This document shows positions 7,446 through 16,949 of a stretch of DNA of 64,000 nt, piece after piece. A program made the translations under genes and the position numbers. The stretch is from Ga0077536 sp943370145 (lineage in GTDB: Bacteria; Pseudomonadota; Gammaproteobacteria; Ga0077536). The number at the start of each line of letters is the position of its first letter. The stretch's first letter is position 1. The stretch lies in the NCBI GenBank assembly GCA_943370145.1, contig CALRPY020000012.1, positions 1-64,000 on the forward strand, given 5' to 3'. The notes below the pieces were generated by a model. That model did no database searches, was not told where the DNA came from, and was given only the letters and a program-made list of their open reading frames with translations.

Positions 7446-8528
7446 ATGCCGGTTCTAGAGCGACTGACAGCGACGAATTTTCGAATCCTGAAAAGCCTGG
7501 ACCTGTCGTTTGCCGGCGGTCTGAACGTCATCGAGGGCTCCAACGGAAGCGGAAAGACGAGTTTGCTGGAGGCGATCTATCTGCTTGGAACCGGCAAGTC
7601 GTTCCGGACCGCCCGGCCGGCGGATTACATCGGGGAGCAGGACACGCGGACACTGGTCACCGGTACCGTTCGCACGGAAGGGCAGGCACACAGCAGCGTG
7701 CTGGGAATCGAGAAGTCTGCCCACGACACGCTCTGCCGTATCGATGGTCAGACGGTCCATGCGGCGTCGGAACTGGCTCGTCACTTCTCAGTGGTGGCTC
7801 TGGATGCGCAGGCATTCCGGATCCTTGACGACGGACCCACGATTCGTCGCGCCCTCATCGACAGAGCCTTGTTCCACGTGGAACAGAATTACCTCGAGAT
7901 CTACAAACGTTTCCACCGCGCCTTGAAACATCGCAATGAACTGCTGAAGCAGCGGGCGTCGGCGGAACAGGGCGAATACTGGAACCAGCAACTCGCCCAA
8001 CATGCGCAGGCGCTGGATGCCGCGCGGAAATCCTGCGTCGAACGTTTCAACGCCTGGGTCCAGCAGGCCCCATACGCCTCCCGGTGGGGACAGCTGTCCT
8101 TCGATTACCGTGCGGGCTGGCGCAGCGACAGGGATCTGGCCGAGTTGCTGGCCGACTCCTGGCTGCGTGATATCGACGCGCGCACCACCACCCATGGTCC
8201 GCACCGCGCGGAGCTCAAGATTCTGCTGGATGGGCGGCCCGCAGCAAACGTGGTGTCCAGGGGGCAGGGCAAGCTCCTGGTGTGCGCGCTGATTGCGGCC
8301 CAGGCCTCCTTCATCGCCGACGGTACCGGACGCCAACCGGCGTTGCTGATTGACGACATAAGCTCCGAACTCGATAGGGATTCCTGCAAAGCTGCCCTAT
8401 CATTGCTGCTTTCCGGCAATGGCCAGGCATTCGTCACGACAATCGAAGCCGCGCCCTTGCTGCAGAGTTTGCCGACCACCCACCAAGCATGGTTCCACGT
8501 GGAACGCGGAGAGCTTGTGCCGGCCTGA
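7446..8528 (+). CDS. recF: DNA replication and repair protein RecF
   Basis: RecF loads RecA at single-strand gaps. The 360-residue SMC-like ABC ATPase has Walker A GSNGSGKTS at 31-39, a signature motif in VVSRGQGKLLVCAL, and Walker B ALLIDDISSELD. The start ATG at 7446 gives MPVLERLTATNFRILKSLDL, the usual N-terminus. It lies between dnaN and gyrB. Confidence 0.97.
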   Translation: MPVLERLTATNFRILKSLDLSFAGGLNVIEGSNGSGKTSLLEAIYLLGTGKSFRTARPADYIGEQDTRTLVTGTVRTEGQAHSSVLGIEKSAHDTLCRIDGQTVHAASELARHFSVVALDAQAFRILDDGPTIRRALIDRALFHVEQNYLEIYKRFHRALKHRNELLKQRASAEQGEYWNQQLAQHAQALDAARKSCVERFNAWVQQAPYASRWGQLSFDYRAGWRSDRDLAELLADSWLRDIDARTTTHGPHRAELKILLDGRPAANVVSRGQGKLLVCALIAAQASFIADGTGRQPALLIDDISSELDRDSCKAALSLLLSGNGQAFVTTIEAAPLLQSLPTTHQAWFHVERGELVPA

Positions 8529-8549
8529 CCGGCCAAAAGAGGATTTACG

Positions 8550-10943
8550 ATGGCGACCTACGATTCCTCCAACATCAAGGTCCTTAAAGGACTCGATGCC
8601 GTTCGTAAACGGCCCGGCATGTACATCGGCGATACCGACGATGGCTCGGGCCTGCATCACATGGTGTTCGAGGTGGTCGACAACTGTATCGACGAGGCCC
8701 TGGCCGGCTATTGCACCGAGGTGTCGGTCAGGATTCACCCGGATTCTTCGATTACCGTCAGCGACAATGGCCGCGGCATACCGGTCGACATCCATGCCGA
8801 GGAGGGGGTTTCGGCGGCCGAAGTCATCATGACCGTATTGCATGCCGGCGGTAAGTTCGACGAAAACTCTTACAAGGTCTCAGGTGGACTGCACGGCGTC
8901 GGCGTGTCGGTCGTGAATGCGCTGTCCGAGACGCTGAACCTCACCATCCATCGTGACGGGCATGTCTGGCACCAGCTGTACCAGGAGGGAAATCCGGTCG
9001 CCCCGCTCAAGCCGGTGGGAGACTCGAACCAGACCGGCACGCAGATCACCTTCAAGCCCAGCGACAAGGTCTTCAAGAACATCGATTTCCATTACGACGT
9101 GCTGGCCGCCCGCCTGCGCGAACTCTCGTTCCTGAATGGCGGGCTGGTCATTCATCTTTTTGATGAACGCACCGCCCGACACGATACCTTCCAGTATGAA
9201 GGCGGCATTTCGGCGTTCATCCAGCACCTCCACAAACTCCGCCAACCCCTGCACGAGACCATCGTGCACATCAATGCGGCGAAGGAGGGGGTGCAGGTCG
9301 AGATTGCGCTGCAGTGGAATGAGACCTACCAGGAAAACATTTTCTGTTTCACGAACAACATCCCGCAGCGTGACGGCGGTACCCATCTCGCAGGTTTCCG
9401 GGGGGGGCTCACGCGCACACTGAACCAGTACTTTGAAAAGGAAGGCATTGCCGCCAAGCAGAAGGTCGTGATTTCGGGCGAGGATGCTCGAGAAGGCCTT
9501 ACGGCGGTGGTTTCGGTCAAGGTACCGGACCCCAAATTCTCATCGCAGACCAAGGAAAAACTCGTCTCCAGTGAGGTCAAGGCGGTCGTCGAATCGGTCT
9601 TTTCGGACAAGTTCGGCGATTTCCTGCTCGAGCGACCCAACGAGGCCAAGGCGATCGCGGCCAAGATCGTCGACGCGGCCCGGGCCCGCGAGGCCGCCCG
9701 CAAAGCCCGTGAACTGACTCGCCGCAAGACGGCGCTCGACGTTGCCGGCCTGCCCGGGAAGCTCGCTGACTGCCAGGAACGGGATCCTGCCAAGTCGGAA
9801 CTCTTTCTGGTCGAGGGCGATTCGGCGGGCGGTTCCGCCAAGCAGGGCAGGGACCGGCGTTACCAGGCCATCCTGCCCCTGCGCGGCAAGATTCTGAACG
9901 TGGAGAAGGCTCGCTTCGACAAGCTGCTGTCCAGTACGGAAGTCGCCACCCTCATTACGGCCCTTGGCTGCGGCATCGGTGCCGATGAGTACGATCCGGA
10001 CAAACTCCGCTACCACCGCATCATCATCATGACCGACGCGGACGTGGACGGGGCGCATATCCGCACCCTGCTGCTGACCTTCTTCTATCGCCAGATGCTG
10101 GAGCTGATCAAGCGCGGACACATTTATATTGCGCAGCCGCCCCTGTACAAGGTCAAGAAGGGCAAGCAGGAGCGCTATCTCAAGGATGACCAGGCGATGG
10201 ACGCCTATCTGCTCGAGCTGGCCCTGCAGGATGCGCTGATCGATCTTGGCGAGCGCGAGCTGAGCGGCGACACCCTGGCCGCAATCGGAAAAGATTATCT
10301 TACTATTCAAAGACTTACTTCAAGACTCGCGCGTCGATACGACCCCGCGATCCTGCAGGTCATCCGGTCGAATGCGGCATATGCCCATCCCGACATCGCG
10401 GAAAAGGATTATCTGGACCAGTGGGTCATGGAACTGCAGACCGCGCTGCAGGGCATCGAGGGGGCCAGCCGCCAGCGCGCGACGCTCGATTACATCGACC
10501 CGCTGCACTGGACCGTGCGCCTGTCGATGCTCAAAGGCGGCATCGAGAACGAGGCCCGCTTCGATCGCGACTTCTTCTATTCGGGCGAGTATCGACAGCT
10601 GGTGCAGCTTGGCAGCAACCTCGATATCCCGCGCGCCACCTGCCGCGTGAAACGGGAAAGCACCGAGCACGACACAGCGAATCTCCGGCTGGCGCTTGAC
10701 TGGCTGCTCGAAGATGCCAAACGCGGCGTGTCGACCCAGCGCTACAAGGGCCTCGGCGAAATGAACCCCGAGCAGTTGTGGGAGACGACGATGGATATCG
10801 AGACCCGCAACCTCATGCAGGTCAAGATCGAGGACGCCGTGGCTGCAGACGAGATTTTCTCCACGCTCATGGGTGATCAGGTCGAGCCGCGCCGGGAATT
10901 CATCGAGCGGCATGCCCTCAGCGTCACCAACCTGGATACCTGA
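8550..10943 (+). CDS. gyrB: DNA gyrase subunit B
   Basis: This is the ATPase subunit of gyrase, which introduces negative supercoils with GyrA. The 797-residue product has the GHKL ATPase domain (NCIDEALAG, DNGRGIPVD, GGLHGVGVSVVNALS), the transducer, and the TOPRIM domain (VEGDSAGGSAKQGRDR, IMTDADVDGAHIRTLLL). The C-terminal RYKGLGEMNPEQLWETTM is typical of GyrB. A run of A/T-rich codons near 10290-10330 is the only local composition change. An AGAGG ribosome site precedes ATG 8550. Confidence 0.98.
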   Translation: MATYDSSNIKVLKGLDAVRKRPGMYIGDTDDGSGLHHMVFEVVDNCIDEALAGYCTEVSVRIHPDSSITVSDNGRGIPVDIHAEEGVSAAEVIMTVLHAGGKFDENSYKVSGGLHGVGVSVVNALSETLNLTIHRDGHVWHQLYQEGNPVAPLKPVGDSNQTGTQITFKPSDKVFKNIDFHYDVLAARLRELSFLNGGLVIHLFDERTARHDTFQYEGGISAFIQHLHKLRQPLHETIVHINAAKEGVQVEIALQWNETYQENIFCFTNNIPQRDGGTHLAGFRGGLTRTLNQYFEKEGIAAKQKVVISGEDAREGLTAVVSVKVPDPKFSSQTKEKLVSSEVKAVVESVFSDKFGDFLLERPNEAKAIAAKIVDAARAREAARKARELTRRKTALDVAGLPGKLADCQERDPAKSELFLVEGDSAGGSAKQGRDRRYQAILPLRGKILNVEKARFDKLLSSTEVATLITALGCGIGADEYDPDKLRYHRIIIMTDADVDGAHIRTLLLTFFYRQMLELIKRGHIYIAQPPLYKVKKGKQERYLKDDQAMDAYLLELALQDALIDLGERELSGDTLAAIGKDYLTIQRLTSRLARRYDPAILQVIRSNAAYAHPDIAEKDYLDQWVMELQTALQGIEGASRQRATLDYIDPLHWTVRLSMLKGGIENEARFDRDFFYSGEYRQLVQLGSNLDIPRATCRVKRESTEHDTANLRLALDWLLEDAKRGVSTQRYKGLGEMNPEQLWETTMDIETRNLMQVKIEDAVAADEIFSTLMGDQVEPRREFIERHALSVTNLDT

Positions 10944-10954
10944 CACCCCGCCCG

Positions 10955-11638
10955 CTAGTCGACAGCCGCCGCCGCCCAGCCCATGACGGCGGTAGCCCCG
11001 GCGGCGCGCAGGGCACCCGCCGCGCGCCGCATCGTCGTGCCGGTCGTCGCGACGTCGTCGATCAACAGGACCCGCCGCCCTGCGATGCGTGGATCCGCGA
11101 CGAAAGCCCCAGCCAGATTGCGCAGCCGCGCCCCGCGCGGCAGCCCCCGCTGCGTGGGCGAGCCATCACGCCGCCGGAGGACGTCCAGCACCGGCAGATC
11201 CAGCGCCCTGGCGATTGGCCGCCCGATTTCGAGTGCCTGGTTGTAGCCGCGCCGCACCGCCCGCCAGTAAGGCAGCGGAATCGCGCAGAGGGCGTCCATC
11301 TCGCCGACGCCAGGCGGTGGACGGGATGCCATCAACTGGCCGATCAGCGTCATGAGCCCCGCGTCACCGGCCAGCTTGCCCCGCCCGATGAATTCGACGA
11401 CCGGGAATTCATAGCGAAAGCTCGCGTGGCACTGCAGCGGCCCCGCCATGCGCAAGGCCGTATGCGTCCGCCACGGCAAATCGACACTACAACCCGCACA
11501 AAGCAGGCTGGCCCCAACCGGCACGGCGCACAGGCTGCAGCGGGCCGGCAACAGCGTCTGGATTTGTCTAATTCTTGACCAGTTGTTTCGTTTGAGCGCT
11601 TCGATTAACTTTGACCACGAGGCATTTCCTGTTGCCAT
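10955..11638 (-). CDS. ComF-family amidophosphoribosyltransferase
   Basis: The product has the ComF architecture: an N-terminal four-cysteine zinc finger (CSLC...CAGC) and a C-terminal type-I phosphoribosyltransferase domain with the PRPP loop VLLIDDVATTGTTMRRAA. ComF/GntX proteins act in DNA uptake or fork processing and are not true biosynthetic PRTases. The start is uncertain. ATG at 11636-11638 (MATGNASWSK) overlaps sequence leading into bioB. A TTG just before the zinc finger would also fit, because family N-termini usually begin shortly before the first Cys pair. It is convergent with gyrB and divergent from bioB. Confidence 0.85.
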   Translation of the reverse strand: MATGNASWSKLIEALKRNNWSRIRQIQTLLPARCSLCAVPVGASLLCAGCSVDLPWRTHTALRMAGPLQCHASFRYEFPVVEFIGRGKLAGDAGLMTLIGQLMASRPPPGVGEMDALCAIPLPYWRAVRRGYNQALEIGRPIARALDLPVLDVLRRRDGSPTQRGLPRGARLRNLAGAFVADPRIAGRRVLLIDDVATTGTTMRRAAGALRAAGATAVMGWAAAAVD

Positions 11639-11675
11639 GCAAACCCGCTCCGCCATCTTCAATCCCGAGGTTCCG

Positions 11676-12674
11676 ATGCAGACCGCCCAGCGCCGTTCCC
11701 ATGACGCAGTTTCAATTCCGTCCGCGCGCCACGACTGGACGGTCGCGGAGGCCGAGGCCTTGCTGAACCTGCCGTTCAACGACCTGCTGTTCCGGGCCCA
11801 TCAGGTGCATCGCGCGAACTTCGACCCGAACAGCGTCCAGCTCTCGACCCTGCTGAATATCAAGTCGGGCGGCTGTCCGGAAGATTGCGGCTACTGCCCG
11901 CAGAGCGCCCGCTACGACACCGGCGTCAAGGCGGAGGCCCTGCTGAATGTGGAAGACGTGCTCGCCGCGGCACGCAATGCCAAGGCCGCGGGCGCCTCAC
12001 GCTTCTGCATGGGCGCGGCGTGGCGCGCGCCGAAGGACCGTGATGTCGAACGCGTGGCCAAGCTCGTCGAGGCGGTGAAAGGCTTGGGCCTCGAAACCTG
12101 CGTGACGCTCGGCATGCTGAAGCCGCAGCAGGCGGATCAGCTCAAAGCCGCCGGCCTCGATTACTACAACCACAATCTGGACACCTCCCCCGAGTTCTAT
12201 GGCGAAGTGATCACCACGCGCACCTACCAGGACCGTCTCGACACCCTCGGTGCGGTGCGCAATGCGGGCATCAACGTCTGCTGCGGGGGCATCGTCGGCA
12301 TGGGCGAAGGCGTCCACGACCGTGCCGGACTGCTCTGCACGCTGGCAAACCTGCCGGAACACCCGGAGTCCGTGCCAATCAACCAGCTGGTCCGCGTGGA
12401 GGGAACTCCGCTGGCGGACCAGGCCCCTATCGATTGCTTCGACGTCGTGCGCATGGTGGCCGCGGCGCGCGTGATGATGCCGAAGGCCTACGTTCGACTG
12501 TCCGCGGGGCGCAAGGAACTCGGCGAAGCCGGACAGGCCCTGGCCTTTTTCGCCGGCGCGAACTCGATCTTCTATGGCGAACAGCTGCTGACCACGCCGA
12601 ACCCCGAGGCAGACGAGGACCGTCGCCTGTTCGACAGGCTGGGCATCAGGCCGACAATCGCCCAGCACGGCTGA
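11676..12674 (+). CDS. bioB: Biotin synthase
   Basis: This radical-SAM enzyme inserts sulfur into dethiobiotin. It shows the SAM cluster motif GGCPEDCGYCPQ and the GAAWRAPKDRD and YYNHNLDTS motifs. I chose ATG 11676, which gives 332 residues with a GAGG ribosome site at 11667-11670. An in-frame ATG at 11637 is possible but less conserved and overlaps the comF-like gene start. It is the first gene of bioB-bioF-bioC-bioD; the stop overlaps the bioF start (TGATG). I found no convincing BirA operator upstream. Confidence 0.97.
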   Translation: MQTAQRRSHDAVSIPSARHDWTVAEAEALLNLPFNDLLFRAHQVHRANFDPNSVQLSTLLNIKSGGCPEDCGYCPQSARYDTGVKAEALLNVEDVLAAARNAKAAGASRFCMGAAWRAPKDRDVERVAKLVEAVKGLGLETCVTLGMLKPQQADQLKAAGLDYYNHNLDTSPEFYGEVITTRTYQDRLDTLGAVRNAGINVCCGGIVGMGEGVHDRAGLLCTLANLPEHPESVPINQLVRVEGTPLADQAPIDCFDVVRMVAAARVMMPKAYVRLSAGRKELGEAGQALAFFAGANSIFYGEQLLTTPNPEADEDRRLFDRLGIRPTIAQHG

Positions 12675-13828
12675 TGCAGCAGATGGACGGCGGCGCCGTG
12701 CTGGCCGGGACGCCGCGGCTGCGCACGCGCACGCTGGAAGTGCGCGACGCGGTCGTTGGTCCGGCGATGGCGATCGCCGGCAGCCCGCTCGTCAATTTCT
12801 GCAGCAACGATTATCTCGGCCTTGCCGGCTCGCCGGTCCTGCGCAACGCGGCCATCGCCGCCATCGAACGCTACGGGGTCGGCGCCGGCGCTGCCGCGCT
12901 GCTGTCGGGATGGACCGTGGCGCACCATGAACTCGCGCTCGACATCGCCGATTACCTGCAACGCGACCGCGCGCTGCTGTTTTCGTCCGGCTATCTTGCG
13001 AACCTCGGCGCGCTGTCCGCAATCGCCGGGCGTCACGACGAGATATTCCACGACCGCCTCAACCACGCGTCGCTGATTGACGGCGTGAAGCTGAGCGGTG
13101 CACGCTCCACGCGCTACCGGCACGTGGACGCGGGCGACCTCGAGCGCCGCCTCGCGGCAGCGCAAGGCGCGCGCCGCATCGTCGTCACCGACGGCGTTTT
13201 CAGCATGGATGGGGACTGCGCGCCGCTGGGTGACATCGCGCGCCTCGCCCGTGCGCACGAAGCCCTGCTGGTCTGTGACGATGCGCACGGCTTCGGCGTC
13301 CTCGGAGACGGTCGCGGCCTGCCCGCCGAACTCGGTCTCACCCAACAGGACGTCCCGCTGATGGTGGTGACCTTCGGCAAGTCCCTGGGCACCGCCGGCG
13401 CGGCGGTCGTCGGCCGCGCGGACCTGATCGAATGCCTGCAGCAGAACGCGCGCACGTTCATCTATGACACCGCCATGCCGCCGGCGGTGGCCGCTGCAAG
13501 CAGCGCTGGCCTCGGCCTGTTGCGCCAGGACGCATCGCTGGTCACCCGCCTGGCTGCGAATATCGCGCACTTCCACGCCGGTTTGCGCCGCGCGGGGCTA
13601 CCTGTACCGGCATCGCGCACCCCGATCCAGCCCATCGTGCTGGGTGACGACGCCCGCACACTGGCCGCCGCGCAGTCCCTGCGCGACCGAGGCTACTACG
13701 TGCGCGCAATCCGACCGCCGACCGTGCCGGAAGGCACGTCGCGCCTGCGCATCTGCGTGTCGGCCGCGCACACCGAAGCGCAGATCGACGGGCTGGTCGG
13801 TGCCCTGCAGCAGGCACTCGGCGCATGA
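12674..13828 (+). CDS. bioF: 8-amino-7-oxononanoate synthase
   Basis: This PLP enzyme condenses pimeloyl-ACP with alanine. The start ATG 12674 overlaps the bioB stop by one base and gives 384 residues, the family length. The motifs NFCSNDYLGLAG, CDDAHGFGVLG and the PLP-lysine segment TFGKSLGTAGAA are clear. The stop overlaps the bioC start by four bases (ATGA), so translation is probably coupled. Confidence 0.97.
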   Translation: MQQMDGGAVLAGTPRLRTRTLEVRDAVVGPAMAIAGSPLVNFCSNDYLGLAGSPVLRNAAIAAIERYGVGAGAAALLSGWTVAHHELALDIADYLQRDRALLFSSGYLANLGALSAIAGRHDEIFHDRLNHASLIDGVKLSGARSTRYRHVDAGDLERRLAAAQGARRIVVTDGVFSMDGDCAPLGDIARLARAHEALLVCDDAHGFGVLGDGRGLPAELGLTQQDVPLMVVTFGKSLGTAGAAVVGRADLIECLQQNARTFIYDTAMPPAVAAASSAGLGLLRQDASLVTRLAANIAHFHAGLRRAGLPVPASRTPIQPIVLGDDARTLAAAQSLRDRGYYVRAIRPPTVPEGTSRLRICVSAAHTEAQIDGLVGALQQALGA

Positions 13829-14697
13829 ATTCCTCACACGACCTGGATCCACGAGCGGTGCGCCGCGCCTTCGACGACGCGGCGCGTCATTACGACGCGC
13901 ATGCCGCGTTGCAGCGCGAAGTGGCCGATCGCCTGCTTGGCCGCCTCGAATTCACGACCGTCGCGCCGGCCACCGTGCTGGACCTGGGCGCCGGCACCGG
14001 TTACTGCACGGGCCTGATCGAACGCCGCTATCCGAAGGCGCGAATCATCCTCGCGGACGTCGCAGCAGCGATGCTCGCAACGGCCCGCGCCGGCGCGCGG
14101 CGCTTCTTCTCGCGTCGCAGCTACGTCTGCGGCGATGCCAGCGCGCTACCGCTGGCCAGCGCGAGCATTGACCTGGTCGTGTCGTCGCTGACCCTGCAAT
14201 GGTGCGAAGACCTCGGTGCCGTGTTCGCGGAATGCGCGCGCGTCCTGCGCCCGGGCGGACTGCTCCTGTTCTCGACGCTCGGGCCGGACACCCTGCACGA
14301 ACTGCGCGCTGCGTGGGCCGCGGTGGACGAAGCGCCGCACGTGAACCGCTTCCATGACATGCACGTCGTGGGTGACGCGCTGATCCACAGCGGCTTCAGC
14401 AGCCCGGTCATGGAGCGCGAAGACCTGACCGTCACCTATGATGATGTCATGACGCTGATGCGGGACCTGAAAGGCATCGGTGCCCAGAACAACCATCTGC
14501 AGCGCGCCCGGGCGCTGTATGGAAGGCAACGCCTTGCGCGGCTCAAGGCCGCCTATGAAAACTACCGCCGCGACGGCGTGCTGCCCGCGACCTACGAAAC
14601 CGTCTACGGACATGCATGGGCGCCGAGCCGGGAAACACGCCCGCAGGACGGCTCCACGGTCGCGACCTTCCCCTTGAGTGGACTCAAACGACGCTGA
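13825..14697 (+). CDS. bioC: Malonyl-ACP O-methyltransferase BioC
   Basis: BioC methylates malonyl-ACP to start pimeloyl synthesis. The 290-residue class-I SAM methyltransferase starts with the BioC-type RRAFDDAARHYDAHAALQRE and has motif I VLDLGAGTGYC. It sits between bioF and bioD with a 4-bp overlap and a 1-bp gap. No bioH-type esterase gene is next to it, so the pimeloyl-ACP esterase must be encoded elsewhere. Confidence 0.93.
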   Translation: MNSSHDLDPRAVRRAFDDAARHYDAHAALQREVADRLLGRLEFTTVAPATVLDLGAGTGYCTGLIERRYPKARIILADVAAAMLATARAGARRFFSRRSYVCGDASALPLASASIDLVVSSLTLQWCEDLGAVFAECARVLRPGGLLLFSTLGPDTLHELRAAWAAVDEAPHVNRFHDMHVVGDALIHSGFSSPVMEREDLTVTYDDVMTLMRDLKGIGAQNNHLQRARALYGRQRLARLKAAYENYRRDGVLPATYETVYGHAWAPSRETRPQDGSTVATFPLSGLKRR

Positions 14698-14698
14698 C

Positions 14699-15382
14699 AT
14701 GAACTGTTTCATCACCGGCACCGATACCGGCATCGGCAAGACCTTCGTCAGTACCGCCCTGTTGCGCGCGCTCGCCGCCCGCGGCCTGCGCACCGCGGCG
14801 ATGAAGCCGGTGGCGGCCGGTGCGACCCGTGACGGCCACAGCCTCGTCAACGAGGACGCCGAGCTGCTGCGACGTTACGCCACGGTCGCGCTGCCGCGAG
14901 ACCTCGTCTGCCCGTGCATCTACGAAGCACCGACCGCCCCCCACATCGCAGCCCGGATCGAAGGCCGCACGATCGAACTCGAGCGGATTGTCGACGCCTA
15001 CGCGGAAATCCGCCGCCGGGCGGATGTCGTACTGGTCGAGGGTATAGGGGGCTGGGCCCTGCCGCTGACGGCGGGTGAGATGCTGAGCGACCTCGTCAGG
15101 CGGCTCGAACTGCCGGTGCTGCTGGTCGTCGGCCTGCGCCTCGGCGCGCTCAACCACGCATTGCTCAGCGCCCGGGCCATTGCCGCCGACGGCCTGGTGC
15201 TGGCGGGCTGGATCGGCAACATCGTCGATCCCGTTTACCCCTATGGCCGGGACACCTTCGACTGCCTGCGGGAGCTGATCCCCGCGCCCTGTCTCGGCTG
15301 CCTGCCCTGGCAGGCGTCGATGGATCCTGCGGCACTCGCTGGCCACATCGGCCCCGCGGTGGACCTTCTCGCCGGGGCCTGA
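14699..15382 (+). CDS. bioD: Dethiobiotin synthetase
   Basis: This ATP-dependent carboxylase forms the ureido ring of dethiobiotin. ATG 14699, one base after the bioC stop, gives the canonical MNCFITGTDTGIGKTF P-loop and 227 residues. The motifs KPVAAG, and VEGIGGWALPL near residue 120, are present. It is the last gene of the biotin operon. Confidence 0.96.
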   Translation: MNCFITGTDTGIGKTFVSTALLRALAARGLRTAAMKPVAAGATRDGHSLVNEDAELLRRYATVALPRDLVCPCIYEAPTAPHIAARIEGRTIELERIVDAYAEIRRRADVVLVEGIGGWALPLTAGEMLSDLVRRLELPVLLVVGLRLGALNHALLSARAIAADGLVLAGWIGNIVDPVYPYGRDTFDCLRELIPAPCLGCLPWQASMDPAALAGHIGPAVDLLAGA

Positions 15383-15412
15383 ACGCGGATCGAGCCCGGA
15401 GCGACGGAGACG

Positions 15413-15892
15413 ATGGTCGAACAACTGGACAGCCCGCAGCCGGGAGACACCATCTGGGTGGTGCGCCCGACCCGTTCCCTGACCTGGCCCGAGGCCAAGC
15501 GCTGGTTGTGCGTGATTTCCTTCATCCCGCTGTCCAGTGGCCTGCTCTTCCTGTGGTTCGGCATTCCGCTCGTCCTGCCCTTCGCGGGGCTGGAAATCGC
15601 ACTGCTGTGGGGCGCTTTCTACTATGTCGCGTGGACCGGCGAGCTGCGCGAAGTCATCCGCCTGACCCCCGAGCGGCTCATCATCGAGCGTGGGCGGCGG
15701 GGTCCCAGCGAACGCTTCGAATACGACCGCGCCTGGGTTCGCGTCGACCTCGATGAGAACCGCGGCTGGCATCCGAGCCGACTCTCCGTCACCTCGCACG
15801 GCAAGGTCTCGGCGGTCGGATCCTTTCTGACCGATGGGGAGCGCCGCACCCTGGCGTTGTCCCTGATTAACGCACTCGATAAAAGTCGTTAG
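15413..15892 (+). CDS. DUF2244 membrane protein
   Basis: The 159-residue protein has two adjacent hydrophobic segments (about residues 33-75) followed by a soluble C-terminal region with LTPERLIIERG, the layout of the DUF2244 family. Its function is unknown. It lies between bioD and coxB on the same strand. I link it to the oxidase cluster rather than to biotin only because DUF2244 genes often sit near oxidase genes. Family name is from memory. Confidence 0.75.
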   Translation: MVEQLDSPQPGDTIWVVRPTRSLTWPEAKRWLCVISFIPLSSGLLFLWFGIPLVLPFAGLEIALLWGAFYYVAWTGELREVIRLTPERLIIERGRRGPSERFEYDRAWVRVDLDENRGWHPSRLSVTSHGKVSAVGSFLTDGERRTLALSLINALDKSR

Positions 15893-16035
15893 AATGCGGC
15901 AATATAGACCGACCATTGAATCCGACAGGCCAACAGGCCGGCGGCCGCGGTGGGAGCGGCAACCGGGCCACGTGCCAACCTGGCCGCTTCGTCGATAACG
16001 AGACTAGCTTTGTTTTGAGCTGTGGGAGCCTTTTA

Positions 16036-16896
16036 ATGACGACCTCCATATCCAAGCTCACCCGCCTAGGGTCGGGTGCCTCGCTGCTGTTGCTGCCTCT
16101 GCTGGCGCAGGCCGCGTGGGATGAACTCAACCTGCCCAAGGGCGTCACGCCCTACAGCGAAACCGTCTACGACCTGCACATGACCATCATGTGGATCTGC
16201 GTGGCGATAGGCGTCGGTGTGTTCGGCGCCATCTTCTATTCCATCCTGAAGTTCCGTAAATCCAAGGGCGCCGTGGCGGCCCAGTGGCACGAGAGCACGC
16301 TGGTGGAGTTCCTGTGGACGGCGGTGCCGGTGATCATCCTGGTCGCCATGGCCGTGCCCGCCACCAAGGCGCTCATCATGATGGAAGACGTCTCGAACTC
16401 CGCGATGACCATCAAGGTCACCGGCTACCAGTGGCGCTGGCGCTATGACTACGTCAACGAGGGCGTCGGCTTCTACAGCGCGCTCGCCAAGACCAGCGAC
16501 ACCGCCCGCCAGCTGGACTCCGGCATCGATCCCGCATCCGTCGAGAACTACCTCCTCGAAGTCGACAACGAGCTGGTCGTTCCCGCGGGACAGAAAATCC
16601 GCTTCCTGACCACCGCCGCCGATGTCATCCACTCGTGGTGGGTGCCGGATCTGGGCTGGAAGCGCGATGCGATTCCCGGCTACATCAACGAATCGTGGGC
16701 GTTGATCAAGGAGCCGGGCGTCTACCGCGGCCAGTGCACCGAGCTGTGCGGGAAGGATCACGGCTTCATGCCGGTGGTCGTGCGCGCCCTGCCCGAGGCG
16801 GAATACAAGGCCTGGCTCGACAAGATGAAGGCCGCACAGGCGCCAGCCACGGCCATGAACGACGGGACGGGTGCCGCAGTCGCGGCAAGCCGCTAA
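16036..16896 (+). CDS. coxB: Cytochrome c oxidase subunit II
   Basis: Subunit II carries the CuA centre that accepts electrons from cytochrome c. I chose ATG 16036, which gives 286 residues and an N-terminal signal ending about LLAQA. Two membrane helices follow (about 45-65 and 90-110), then the cupredoxin domain with the CuA ligands in GQCTELCGKDHGFMP. There is no C-terminal cytochrome c domain, so this is a plain aa3-type subunit. ctaD follows. Confidence 0.95.
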   Translation: MTTSISKLTRLGSGASLLLLPLLAQAAWDELNLPKGVTPYSETVYDLHMTIMWICVAIGVGVFGAIFYSILKFRKSKGAVAAQWHESTLVEFLWTAVPVIILVAMAVPATKALIMMEDVSNSAMTIKVTGYQWRWRYDYVNEGVGFYSALAKTSDTARQLDSGIDPASVENYLLEVDNELVVPAGQKIRFLTTAADVIHSWWVPDLGWKRDAIPGYINESWALIKEPGVYRGQCTELCGKDHGFMPVVVRALPEAEYKAWLDKMKAAQAPATAMNDGTGAAVAASR

Positions 16897-16949
16897 TCGC
16901 TCCGTACCCGTAACGACTCCTACAGCTTCGATATATAGAGGGAAAGCTC

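Noticed and set aside
11540..11675. A BirA operator upstream of bioB
   Set aside because: I could not find the TTGTAAACC-type dyad with the right spacing, so I make no claim about biotin regulation.
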